Notes under the pieces: model-generated
The model's input: only the letters and a program-made list of their open reading frames with translations
What the model was told of the DNA's origin: nothing
The model's database searches: none
Program-made: the position numbers and the translations under genes
Assembly (NCBI GenBank): GCA_028565635.1
Contig: JAOXYB010021881.1
Location: 1 to 17,077, forward strand
DNA from: Phoronis ovalis
Taxonomy: Eukaryota; Phoronida; Phoronidae
Length of the DNA: 17,077 bases
Direction of reading: 5' to 3'
In this document: piece after piece, positions 1 to 9,974 of the stretch
Layout: each line of letters opens with the position of its first letter
Numbering within the stretch: position 1 is the first letter of the stretch

Positions 1-619
1 TACATATATAAGCATCTTTGTAAACTGAAAATGTTATGCCTGACATGTAATGACAGTATTTGATCCTATCCTAATTATGTGAGGATAATATATTTTGCTA
101 CTAGCAATTTTGCTCCTTTTTCTTCACATGTACCAGTAAAATTTATTAACTGATTGTTCTTGATAATAAAACTAGGAATAATATAAGATTGGGTGTTTAT
201 CCCCCCTTTAGTCATTTTTACTATAGGCTTGGTACTTAGAACTTGAGGTGTATAATGTATGTTTAATGCACTTACTAATGATAGCTATTTGCAGTCAGTG
301 ACCAGGAGAAATGTGTAATTAAAGTTGTACCTGCCAGAAAGACTACTTCATTCTTATAACTCCAGATTTATTAAGCAGACAATTTATGCATTTACATCAT
401 GAATTTTGGAGTAACTTAATTTTTCAGGAAGTTCATAGCAAATACTAAAATGTATGGGTTTTAAATCAGAATGGGAAAGCTGTTATTCAAATGTTGATTG
501 GAGTTGTTATTGAATGCTCTCTCAGGATGGTATTATATAGCTTGTGTATCGAAGTATCTTGTATGTCTTCATGTCTTGCTATTGGACAGTTACAAGTCTC
601 AGAGGGACATTTATAGTGG
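1..619. other. intron-like or intergenic AT-rich stretch
   Basis: I see no supported gene here. Stops are frequent in all frames, CpG is rare and no strong splice site is paired with a coding-like frame. A 63-residue frame that begins at 498 runs into the minisatellite and has no protein-like character. Confidence 0.5.
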
Positions 620-880
620 TACTGCTTACACATTGTGTATTCCTGAAGGGGCATTTATGTGCAATGTGTATCTGAGGACTTTTAAATAATACTGGGTACA
701 TACACACTATATATTCCTGAAGGAGCATTTATGTGCAATGTGTATCTGAGGACTTTTAGATGTATACTAGTTACATACACACTATATATTCCTGTAGGGG
801 CATTTATGTGCAATGTGTATCTGAGGACTTTAGATATATACTGGGTACATACACACTATATATTCCTGCAGAGGCATTTC
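620..880. repeat. 74-bp minisatellite, about 3.5 copies
   Basis: The marker TTCCTG(A/T/C)(A/G)G recurs at about 640, 714, 789 and 863, which gives steps of 74, 75 and 74 bases. Each unit also holds GGCATTTATG, TGCAATGTGTATCTGAGGAC and GGTACATACACACTATATA. The three inner junctions are nearly identical, with a few substitutions and one single-base indel. The last copy breaks off after GAGGCATTT at about 880. The period is not a multiple of 3, and the frames crossing it (498-689, 760-957) differ from copy to copy, so the repeat is not coding. Confidence 0.9.
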
Positions 881-1751
881 TGATTGCACTTGATACCCTT
901 GTGAATTCTAGAAGGACATTGTTGTATGTTGTGTTGGAAATATGTAAAAGTAATTAAATTAACTTAGAAACATGCAGGTTAATGTAAGCATATGCATTCT
1001 GTTGTAAAAAATTCTACCAGAGCAATTTGGCAAATGATTTACAAACGAATTGCCTGGCACTATCACAGATTACGTGTGTCTGTTTTGATACAAATTCATG
1101 CATTAGATTCACAAGTGTTGAAAGTGTGTAACTACCCAGTAAGAATTGTTGTCACTGAACACACAGATTCCACATTTAAATATCTGTTATCATGTGGAAC
1201 CAAATTCTTTATAATTTTGAGAGATGTTCAAAATTTAAGAATTTCTTAAATGTATACACAGGAACCAGGTATGGATTTGCAAAAAAAATATCTAGCACTT
1301 GGTAGCCTGGGGAGACAATTATTTCAAAATGTTTAATCATCTGATAAATCAAAAAGATGTGAAAAAAATTCTATAGTATAGTGTTAAATTAACATTATCA
1401 CATTGGGGTCATGACTGAGAATTGATACTAGAAATCTATACTTAACTGTGCTATTGATGATGTATAATTATACAGACTTCTTATATATTCATTATTATAT
1501 TAGCACATCAGTAGGAGATAAGGGAATTTATTTATTTATGCTGGTGCTTCATCCTGTCAAGTTTAATTTTTATATACTGTGTCTTATTTTACCTAACATT
1601 TTGTGATGTACTTTATTGAGCACATTTCAACCTTTCAAGTCGTTAAAGCTTACTTTCTAATTATTACTGAAAATCCCAGACAGATAAAAAGTGAAATGTG
1701 TAATTATGACGTCTGTCAGATGGTTAACACAGATATAAAGAAACTCATTTA
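881..1751. other. intron-like stretch, no supported gene
   Basis: An 85-codon frame with an ATG runs from 992 to 1249 and holds a donor-like GTAAGA at 1139. That donor would leave it in phase 0, unlike the first-exon candidates. It has few CpGs and no recognisable motif, so I do not call it a gene. Confidence 0.45.
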
Positions 1752-1830
1752 ATGTTATCACGAATGATTCTACATCTACGCTTCATCTATGTTGATGAGG
1801 CGTCAAAGTTCAGAAGAGCTGTTATCACTT
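1752..1830 (+). CDS. weak candidate alternative first exon (phase 1)
   Basis: An ATG at 1752, with a second in frame at 1764, opens a short frame containing FIYVDEASKFRRAVIT. It reaches a donor-like GTAAGG at 1831, which would leave 26 codons plus one base, so phase 1 as in the three stronger candidates downstream. An in-frame TAA at 1725 precedes it. The coding part has two CpGs in a CpG-poor setting. Against it, the exon is short, the base before the donor is T instead of G, and an alternative GTAGGG donor 5 bases on would give phase 0. A second ATG frame (from 1789, reading MLMRRQSSEELLSL) also reaches the same donor, but in phase 0. I do not recognise the protein. This may be chance. Confidence 0.22.
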
Positions 1831-1868
1831 GTAAGGTAGGGTTTAGACTGCTGTACGATTCCAGGTAG

Positions 1869-2890
1869 TGATAATTTTCTAAATTGTTTTATAGAGGGTA
1901 CTGATTAATTTTAATTATTCATGAATGCATATTTTAAAGCACAGTCTTTTCGATAATAGGATGAGCATATGTATGAAAAAGTAACTGAGATTATATACAG
2001 TGCCTGTAATAGTGTCTGGATCTAATTTGGAAAACCATCATTTTTGGACTTTTTGATAATGCTGCAAATATGATATAACCTTGCAGTATAATGAAGCTGT
2101 TTGATCATTGCATGAATTCATGTAATGTTCTGTTGTTTTTTTTACTTCTGATGACACGGAATTATATTAATTATAAAGGAAACGTTTAACATCAGGACAT
2201 TTCATTAAATGATGAAACTGTGAATTTGCAAAGAATTATATGGCAACTGTTTGCATCCATGCACTAGAATCTTAAATTTTAGAGAATTTGTAAAGTTGGA
2301 TAATTAAAAAAAAATGGATGCTTGAAGGTTACTAGAAACTTCTACTAAGGCACCTGTTATAACACAAATGTATTATGCAACATGACCAATTGAGGACATA
2401 TCAAATAATCCATTAATTCTATTTAATAGGTCATTTATCAATAACCATGGAGATATCATATATGTGCAATTGAAGTCTGCACTGGATGAAAGGGCTGTTT
2501 AATTTTGCTCTATTTTGTTACTGTACTTTTATTATTCTGGAAAAAAATATCTAATAAATAAACAAGTCAGTGAAGACTTTTGTATGAAGTAATGATTGTC
2601 TGTTGCTATATACACATGCACTGTGGTTTAAGTTATTAAATTTCATTCAGAATATCTTGTACCCTTCAATTGAGACGATTTCTTAAAATGCAAAAGTGCT
2701 TGCACTTGTGACAGCGTTGTTATTCGTTGGTAATTTTATATCGAGTAGGAAAATTTTGCATAAATATTCTGGTGTCTTCCATTTTCTTTGAGGAATTACG
2801 GACTTACTTTAGTTATAAATTCTATTTTGTATTGACAACTTGCATTGTTAAAAGTACACTGGATTGCCTCATAATATAATAATTTGCTAA
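1869..2890. other. intron-like stretch, no supported gene
   Basis: AT-rich sequence with poly-A and poly-T runs and stops in every frame. A donor-like GTAAGT on the - strand near 2806 is preceded by a short frame that closes on a stop, so it is not an exon by this reading. Confidence 0.45.
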
Positions 2891-3220
2891 TGGAACTACC
2901 GGCCTAAATTAGATGCAGTAAATATTAATCGTGTGGGCAGTGAATATTTCGATGAGCAAGATAAAAACTTCATGTACATATGGAATGGTGCAGATACCAT
3001 CAGGCAGCTCAATAAATGGACCGGTCATAAATAGCATCTAAATCGAAATCTATACATCAGAGCGGAATTATGACTTGGAAATTATAGCAAACTAAAGTGA
3101 TTATTGTAGAAGTGATTCATATTGAGTTCATGGTTTTCATGAAAGTGTAGATAATATTATGGAAATATGCACGGAGAACGTCACAAAAACATTAGTTGAT
3201 CTGAAAATCCTGATTATATG
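2891..3220 (+). pseudogene. possible decayed beta-propeller (LDL-receptor class B-like) fragment
   Basis: From 2891 an open frame of 47 codons with no start ATG near its beginning reads ...YFDEQDKNFMYIWNGADTI..., then LNKWTGHK and a TAG at 3032. In the same frame beyond that stop comes HLNRNLYIRAEL before a TGA. Aromatic/acidic patches followed by an (I/M)Y(I/W)-type strand and an NRNLY-type strand are the layout of YWTD repeats in LDL-receptor-related proteins. Further pieces follow in shifted frames, for example HESVDNIMEICTENV near 3140-3190. No good splice acceptor precedes the block. If it is real, the breaks (in-frame stops, frame changes) make it a relic. The match is by eye and chance resemblance is quite possible. 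Confidence 0.25.
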
Positions 3221-4091
3221 TTGATGCTAGTGTCTAAAAAATTATATTTACACAAACAAATCTAAGAATCATTAAAATACATTTCTTTAATGAAATTAGA
3301 TAAGCTTGATTAACTGATAAGCAAAACAAAATTATATGTCTGTTAGAAACTAATTATCGATCACAATTACTGTTTGAAAACAGAACATTTTCTTGCAGTA
3401 TCATATCATCCAAACATAACGAGTATGATTACTAAGCTTAAAGATCAACGGGAATAGCTGCTCTGGACACAAAATCGTATATTTTATGAGAAGAAAATAC
3501 CGAATTGTGGGCAGTGGACATTTGGAAATGTTAATGAAAATATACATTTCTAGATGCATGTATGTTATCAAGTTAATCTTGAATCATCATTGTCAAATAA
3601 ATTATCGGAATAATTCAATCAAACCAACTCAATCTCTCGCTTCTCTGGGAGACATAAAACTATTCCTAGCAAATGATAATGCTGATGTATTAACGCGTTG
3701 TAGGATATATATCTGAGGATTATATATATATATATATAGGGATTCAACATAATTATATATCCGGATGGAGTATTTTAAAAAAGGAAGAAGCGCTGAACAA
3801 AACATCTTCGTTGCAATCCCAATATTTACATGAACACACTATTTGAACCCCAGCAAACTGTTGATAGCCACCATGCTGTTAATGAGTGATTACTCTCATT
3901 GTAGTAGATTCTAACATTTTTTTATTGTTTATACCACTAAACCTGCTGGCTGCATGTACTGGTTAGTAGCTTTAAGATACGGGAATTTGCTAAATAATGC
4001 ATTGGAAGCACAGATATGTATATTTAATTGACAAGTGTTAAAACAATACCTTTGTAAATTGTGATTTACGGAACTTTATGTATAATTCAAA
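3221..4091. other. intron-like stretch upstream of first exon A
   Basis: A 76-codon ATG frame at 3486-3716 has no recognisable motif and runs into a TA microsatellite. No clear TATA box or initiator could be placed for the exon that starts at 4092, so its 5' UTR and promoter are not defined here. Confidence 0.4.
3721..3738. repeat. (TA)9 microsatellite
   Basis: Nine uninterrupted TA units, directly readable, in intron-like sequence about 350 bases upstream of first exon A. Likely length-polymorphic. Confidence 0.9.
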
Positions 4092-4281
4092 ATGATGGTC
4101 TCAACATATGAGCCCGAGCGTTCATCGGGTGTGAAATCTAGAAGTCGGACTATGCGACAGTCGCAGAATTCTCTAATATCTGTTGAACAGAATCGTTCCA
4201 AAGCTGCATGTCTATACCGATATATTAGTGACATTGGTGGCTGTGTCTTTCGCTTGCTCAACAGGATAATATTCAATGTGG
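4092..4281 (+). CDS. candidate alternative first coding exon A (63 codons + 1 base)
   Basis: This frame opens with two consecutive ATGs at 4092 and 4095, with A at -3 and G after the second. An in-frame TAA lies just upstream at 4083-4085, so the start is well bounded. It encodes a Ser/Arg-rich head (MMVSTYEPERSSGVKSRSRT at residues 1-20, then RQSQNSL) and an amphipathic, hydrophobic tail, LYRYISDIGGCVFRLLNR at residues 41-58. It ends at 4281 before GTAGGTGA, a good donor; without splicing it would stop six bases later. The splice leaves phase 1. About ten CpGs in 190 bases stand out against a CpG-poor background. The opposite strand is also open over much of this span, but its frame lacks splice context. 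The gene is unidentified. The RxxS-like sites and the Cys beside the amphipathic segment could mean phosphorylation and membrane contact, which is inference. Confidence 0.5.
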
Positions 4282-4555
4282 GTAGGTGATATTTTAATAT
4301 TTAGACGGAGTTATTTGCCTTGTCTAATTGACAGGGCCTGCTTACACGTTGTGATTTGTTGAAAGCACTGCATTGCCTAAAATAAGTTATTCCATGTCAA
4401 TAGAACAGCTGTTTGTTTTTTCTCTGCTGAAGCTATTTGTTAAATAAAAAATTGAATACTACAAAAATTGCGTTTGGCAAATCATGTACTGTGAACAGGC
4501 TCATTTTATAACTCTGTTTGTTATTGGTGTGTAGGAGGTACATTTTATTACAGCA

Positions 4556-4568
4556 CCACCGTAGTGGC
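4556..4568. promoter_or_regulatory. near-palindromic CCACCGTAGTGGC site
   Basis: The reverse complement is GCCACTACGGTGG, which is the 4877 and 15989 motif with one extra base in the centre. It may be a diverged or unrelated site. It lies 321 bases upstream of the 4877 site. Confidence 0.2.
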
Positions 4569-4644
4569 TGTTTGGATATGATAATGTAATTATAAAATAT
4601 GCTACACAAAATGCAAGTAATAATTTGTGTTGAAAGTAGAAGTT

Positions 4645-4682
4645 TAAGTGTTGTATTAATTTCTAAGTGTTGTATTAATTTT
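4645..4682. repeat. 19-bp direct duplication
   Basis: TAAGTGTTGTATTAATTT occurs at 4645 and again at 4664, head to tail with one spacer base. This is a small tandem duplication, probably a replication slip. Confidence 0.9.
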
Positions 4683-4876
4683 GCCTCTGCGCTTCACTCC
4701 CATTGTCAGGAGTTGGTGATGGCACTCTCTTTGTTGTAAATATATGTATGTTTATGGTTTAGGATACTTGTGCAAGGCTGCTTAAGTAGACCATCGTGTA
4801 ATATGCAGAAAAAGGCTGTTTTACTTGGTAACCCAAGGTGGTTTCTTGTGTTTGTTTCTTTTAGTTTGTATGACCA

Positions 4877-4888
4877 CCACTAGGTGGA
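4877..4888. promoter_or_regulatory. CTCF-like core motif CCACTAGGTGGA
   Basis: It matches 11 of 12 positions of the animal CTCF core written as CCASYAGRKGGC. The same 11-mer, CCACTAGGTGG, recurs at 15989. The motif is almost its own reverse complement, so orientation is not certain. It lies between first exons A and B. Binding is inferred only, and the organism must have a CTCF gene for this to hold. Confidence 0.3.
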
Positions 4889-5868
4889 CGTTCTGTTAGG
4901 TATTGTGCACAGTGCTAGAAGTATACTAGATAAATCTGTCTAAATGTTAGCTATGGTCTATTCATTTCACTAGCATAATATATGAAAAAAGGAACAACAC
5001 TTTTGAGGAACTTTAGTTAGCTTCTAATGCTCTTAATTAATGTTTCCCAATAGTTGAGAATTAAAAAGTCAAACTGACAGACTGATAAAAATCCAAGTTT
5101 TAAAACAAATGAGTACGTAAGAAAAACATGGTTGCCGCATCATTTGAAACTGCTCATGAGTTCATTTATGTAGGAGTTTTCTTATGTATCAGAATTAAAT
5201 ATCTAACAGAGAATATGTTTAGCTTCATTCTAATTGACAGATATATAACATACTGTAGTTACTAATAGGTAGATAACAGTTCTGCTTTGTTTCCTTTAAC
5301 ACTGCTTATTGATTTTTACTTCGATTACATGTCTTCTGTCTAATAACATGATAGCAATTGAAAGACAGCATTCACATGTGCTTGATCTACTCAGTGGCTC
5401 AATTATACTCGAGAATTTATAGTGTATCGGCTCTGAAGATTGTACGTTCCGATTGGCTACAATGTTTTGTATCTTATTTCCTCAAGTCACTCCTTAGATA
5501 AATGTTACAAATTTGAGTTTATTTGCTTTTGCAGATCCTATGATTTTTTATATAGATTTTTGTTAGTGTAGGGAAGGGATGAAGGCAGTCACAGTAACTT
5601 CAAGCACCTGTAAGAAGTTATAAAGAAATGCTATATTGTACGCATGGTAAAACTAAACCTCCTGAAAAATCTGACTTATTGATTTTTGAACGGAATTTAA
5701 CAAATCTGTCTTCACAAGAGTGCAAGTCAAATTAAAAATATGGAAAATGACCGAAGCAATACAGAAGTTTTATTGTTTTACAGTCTAAGGTTTAAAAGTT
5801 TAACTTCCAATATTATCACATGGGTTAACACTGCATGCTCCCTTCAGATCCTGCCCATTCCTGGACCT

Positions 5869-6136
5869 GGGAATCTGAAAAAAGAAACCCTTTATGAACT
5901 GCGGCTAAAAAAACGTACCCCTTTCTGGACTCAATATTAAACTTGGAATATGATGATCTGATCTCATTTTCAGTGTTTGTGGCTTTGTCAAAATTAGTAA
6001 AAAGGTTGATTATACAATGTGTTTTGATGAAGAATCCTTTCATGGACTAAAACTAGGTAAAAGTGTCCTTTCCTGGAATTAAAAACGACACCCTTTTTGG
6101 ATCTCTTGGACTAAAAACGAGAGTGCCCCCCCCCCC
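5869..6136. repeat. degenerate ~32-bp tandem repeats ending in a C11 run
   Basis: Units with the loose pattern GG(A)(C)TAAAAACG..ACCCCTTTCTGG start near 5869, 5903, 6044, 6075 and 6108. The steps are 31-34 bases within each cluster, with about 105 unrelated bases between the two clusters. The last unit runs into an uninterrupted run of 11 C at 6126-6136. Frames crossing this block on both strands (5740-5940, 5825-6043) follow from its composition and are not genes. A similar word, AAAAATGTACCCCTTTTCG, occurs at 16293 in the right-hand repeat block. Confidence 0.6.
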
Positions 6137-7064
6137 GCCGATGTTTTGATCTTTATAAACAGTTTACCTCCTCGGGCTAGCATGCAGACATTCATGGAGT
6201 ATACTCCTAATAATATGTTAAGGGCAAGTTTAAATTGTCCTATATCTATTTACCCCTCTTTAAACAAACATGCATCATAAGAAAATATTACAATATCCAA
6301 TATCCATGCAGAAGAGAGATTTGTATGGTGTTGCTTGTTTAAACTATTTATTTCCAATCTGATTAAGTACATAGAATAGCTGGATTCGTAGGGAGTATAC
6401 TGTTACATTTCAGCAGGATATTATAAAGGGACACTGAATTTAAATAATTGGCTGAAATTAGGAACATTATGTATAATATTTAGCATAATAACAAATACTT
6501 TATTATTGGCTTGTGAAAAGATTATTTGTGTATAATGCCAGAAGTAAGATCATACGACTGTGTTTAGCAATCCAGATGCTTTAGTGACATTTAACTTTGT
6601 GAGCAAAAAAAGTTTAACGGAATAAAGTATAGTGGAGCCAGATGCAAACAGTTTGTTGCATGGAGGCATGTAGTTACGCACTGCAGCCTTGTGTTTATTG
6701 CTGAGCAATTGTTAAGTAACAGGCGAAAACAGTATTTTACACATTATCGTGTATTGGAAAGATCTCTGGAGTTTTTTTATGCAATTTTATCGACATTTGC
6801 ATCACATATTTCCACTGTAAATATCACTCATTATTATAATTGTGCATCTGTCCAGTGTTTGTGATACCTGTTTCACATTAACTGCCTGTTTAGTTTGATT
6901 AGAACTGAGTCAATTGAATTTAGACATAGCCTTGATTCGCTGCCCGCCACTTGCTACTTGATTGGTTAGTTTGCAGGAACGTTAAATATATTAGTTCTCT
7001 GTGGAGGCAACAATATTTTCATATTTTGGATTATGAAACTGAGCTTTATTTTGCAACATTGAAG
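6137..7064. other. upstream region of first exon B, promoter not defined
   Basis: Intron-like sequence with no supported gene. Near the exon, an in-frame TGA at 6933 precedes an open stretch. A short GC-richer patch (CGCTGCCCGCCAC) is at 6938-6950 and ATTGG, an inverted CCAAT box, is at 6961-6965. These could belong to a promoter, but nothing fixes a transcription start. Confidence 0.3.
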
Positions 7065-7155
7065 ATGTTTCAAGCAGTCACTCAGAAAAAACAGTCGACA
7101 ACATCTATGTCACCGCTGAGCCGATTAGGAATAGGTCGCAAAAAGAAGGGCAAAA
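7065..7155 (+). CDS. candidate alternative first coding exon B (30 codons + 1 base)
   Basis: The ATG at 7065 has A at -3. The frame encodes a 30-residue start, with MFQAVTQKKQSTTSM (residues 1-15) followed by SPLSRLGIGRKKKGK (residues 16-30). It ends before GTAAGTAC at 7156, the best donor in the window, and leaves phase 1. Four CpGs fall in 91 bases. The frame stays open upstream to a TGA at 6933, but that stretch has no ATG and reads less like protein, so I take it as 5' UTR. The first exon at 14057 has the same plan: an MF start, a Ser/Leu/Arg segment and a KKK-rich basic end. The basic, Ser/Thr-rich peptide could bind lipid or be phosphorylated. The gene is unknown. It could instead be an internal exon with a missed acceptor. 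Confidence 0.52.
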
Positions 7156-7375
7156 GTAAGTACTGTGCTTTGACTGATACCACGGTCCACTTGGTTTTGG
7201 CCACGCAATTAAAATGTTAGAGTGATCTTTAACACCTCACAATTTGCTACTGAATCTAGCATCCTGTTTTTTATAGCTAGCACACATCTGAATTATTTTT
7301 ATAAAAATTGCTAGAGATTGTATAATTACATAAAGTATGACTAATTTCTAGTGCTCGCCAATATTTCTCATGCTG

Positions 7376-7612
7376 TTAAATTTGACTCCGTTTTTTTTTG
7401 TCATTCTTCCCGTTAAAGCATTCAGCTACGCCATCCAATATATCTAGATTTACCTCAAAAAAGTGGTACGTTTTGTTTTTTTTGATTTGAATCTTTGTTA
7501 CTGTACCTGTGCTGTCAAGACAGTAGATCATAGACCTTTCTACATCTACATAAAACACATGAACTAGGGAGTTTATCAGCTGGTGGAAGAGCCGTGAAAT
7601 GGAGTTTATCAA
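7376..7612 (-). pseudogene. decayed LDL-receptor class B (YWTD) repeat fragment
   Basis: On the - strand a 78-codon frame has no proper start (it opens on TTG) and contains VDVERSMIYCLDSTGTV (residues 22-38) followed by LDILDGVAECFNGKN (residues 57-71). In LDL-receptor-related proteins a YWTD repeat reads like D(F/Y)D...IYWTD..TI.R...G, then LD.P.G(L/V)A.DW.G.N(L/I)YW. Here IYWTD has become IYCLD and AVDW has become AECF. Just upstream the protein-like text changes frame: VDKLHFTALPPADKLPSS reads in another - strand frame. The frame then breaks down in poly-A. A frameshift, lost key Trp and Asp residues and no start or splice sites all indicate a relic and not a working exon. The family call is by eye, with moderate support. 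Confidence 0.4.
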
Positions 7613-9900
7613 CTAATTTAATAGCCATGGGAGAGGTCTGTTGGTTTTTCTCTAGTTTTTACATACATGTCAAGCCACAAAAAAACGTGAAATTTGATTG
7701 CATCTATTACATAGAAATTGTTAATTTGTCAGGTGATTTCCTTATGATCCGTCCAATCTTTTAGTGGATATTCATAACTGAATATGTTCTTGCAGTTTGT
7801 GTGTTACCCGATGTCAAATGACACGTGGTGATAGTGCAAAGCCTGGTATGATGTGCACTGCATTTATCTATATGAATGGAAACTAATGATTGTGAACCCA
7901 TGAAGTATAGGTTTCAAGTGTGACATCCTTTAGTGAAGATATTATTCACCAGGTGGAGATACATGTTAGCAAGAATTTCCAGTGAGAACAAATTGATAGT
8001 TGTAAAAACGGCTAAACAGGCATTATTGTTCTTAAATGTTCCATACTAATATTTGATGGCTGTTCTCTACCTAAAATAAGATATAAATAATTATATAACA
8101 TTTCCAACTAATTGAAACTAATTTTAATTTGAAGGGCATTCTTGGAAGATTGATTATATTTATTTTACTGAAATTTGACTGAAGAATTATTTCAAGTAAC
8201 CAATCATGCCAGATTATTTCATAATTGAAATAGTTCTGTTTACCTATGAACTGTTTATTAGGTCACATAAAGCTACTGTTTACACATTTTTAATGGAGCC
8301 AGTCATTGGGTGTGGTATAATTTGGATATGCATTATCTGGTTTCTTAGGGATTGTATACTTCAATAATAAAACAATTAAAAATATCCAGCTTTATTAATT
8401 AAAATGAGTGTTTGGTCATACATATTCAAACAAATGACCCACGGCTATTTAGTTCAATGCTGGACTTCTTTAACTAATTAATTGCCTATGCCGGATTGTA
8501 CGCATCTACCTAGATCACTGACAAAGCCAGGAATAAAGTATTCTTAGCAGCATTTATATCAAATGTCCATTTATCATATATATATAATAATGTTACTTGA
8601 TTACTAAGTAATGTCTATTTTAATTACTAAATGTTAAACAACTGTGAGGTTCAAATACATTTATATCCGATGTTTTATTGTGGTTTTCAATTAGTACTAG
8701 TTTCGCATCATAATATGTGTTATTTGATGTCATATCAGTATTGTATCCAAAGAAATGACATGTATTGTACACTATATTTTCTTGACTTTAGCTGAATTGG
8801 TCACTACTGTTGAGTTCCATGTTTTTAAACCTTAAGGAGAAAGTAGAATACAGCATCAGAATATGCAACTATTACAATTGAAAGATAATGACTATACAAG
8901 GGATTTGTGAATTTGGGTGTGAATTTAGATTGTACATTTTCCTTTTTTTTTGTTTCTAGATTACCACCTTTCAGAAATTCAAATATTTGGTTTTCTACCC
9001 ACATGTTTGCTTCCAAATTTTTAAAAAATTTAAATTACTTTCAATTTTTTTTTTCAAAATTTTAAAGTGTTACTCAAATATTGTTGAATTTTGGATTGCT
9101 GCATTTGCTAAAGAATTTTCTTTGTTTACTTTTGTTAGCTAAAGTTTTCAATTTGTTGCATTTCCATTCTTATCCTCTCTAAAAAAGAAAGTATTAAGGT
9201 AATTTGCCCTGGGATTATCCACATTCAAGAGCCCGGGGGCTAATTATGAAAAGAGATCTTCCTGTAGACATTTGCCGATATTACTGTCTTGGACTCTATT
9301 ATGCTTGCAAACTCCTGTGTAGAAACTGATGATATACATATTGTTAGGAGGTAAACATTATATAAAAGCTCATAGAAATAGGTAACTGGTAGTGACTGAG
9401 CATTAAGCCAGTATGATTGATATTGCATGTACATACTGTGTGGGGTCCTTTTTTTGGAGTACAACACTACATCACTACTTGTTCAACAAATATCATACAT
9501 TTACCAGGAAACAGCATATGCTGGCTGACACTTGGTATCAATACCTGCCCAATGATAAAAAATCAATACATTTCTAACTCCTAACCAGTTTTCCCCAGCT
9601 TCGTTATACTTATTCATAAAGGCTACAATGTAGCTTAATCAATTCTCATTTGCATAATTTCTGGATCTGCATTTGATGATGGTGCCTGCTTGTACTAGGC
9701 ACGTTATTTGATATTTCGCAAAATGTTATGTTTTTGAATCAATGTAATATTTAACAGCACTTTTTTAACGATCAAAAGGTTTAGTTTGCTGTATGCAAAA
9801 GAAATCCTTGAGGATTTTTCGAAAACACTGTAACGATCTCAAAAATTGTTTTGCTTCTAGCAGAAATTATACAACATGTTAATATTAGAAAATACCCAAA
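7613..9900. other. intron-like stretch, no supported gene
   Basis: Over 2 kb of AT-rich sequence with T-runs and A-runs. The - strand frames at 8825-9016 and 9240-9467 look like chance. A GC-rich patch, GAGCCCGGGGGC, at 9229-9240 may be the edge of an old mobile element, but I cannot find its partner end. Confidence 0.4.
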
Positions 9901-9974
9901 ATTAAAACATCCCCTACAAAAAAACATTAAAACATCCCCTACAAAAAAACATTAAAACATCCCCTACAAAAAAA
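9901..9974. repeat. three perfect copies of a 25-bp tandem repeat
   Basis: The unit ATTAAAACATCCCCTACAAA plus AAAAC repeats at 9901, 9926 and 9951 with no mismatch; the third copy lacks only its final C. Identity between copies indicates a recent or still unstable expansion. No coding frame runs through it. Confidence 0.95.

Larger units (their letters stand above)
4282..5868. other. intron-like stretch between first exons A and B
   Basis: No gene is supported. It contains a 19-base duplication at 4645-4682 and two near-palindromic CCAC..GTGG sites. A short ATG frame at 5128 (MVAASFETAHEFIY) reaches a weak GTAGGA at 5170 in phase 0, so it does not fit the exon set. The 66-codon frame at 5740-5940 runs into degenerate repeats. 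Confidence 0.45.

Noticed and set aside
992-1249. 85-codon ATG frame as a gene or first exon
   Set aside because: No motif and few CpGs, and its internal GTAAGA donor at 1139 gives phase 0, unlike the consistent exon set.
3486-3716. 76-codon ATG frame as a gene
   Set aside because: No recognisable family and no good donor. It ends beside a TA microsatellite, and a length of this order is expected by chance in 17 kb of six frames.
4076-4276. 66-codon - strand frame opposite first exon A
   Set aside because: It mirrors the + strand exon, which has the upstream stop, double ATG and consensus donor; the - strand frame has no such context.
5740-6043. 66- and 72-codon frames on the two strands as genes
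   Set aside because: They cover the degenerate ~32-bp repeats and share no feature with known proteins.
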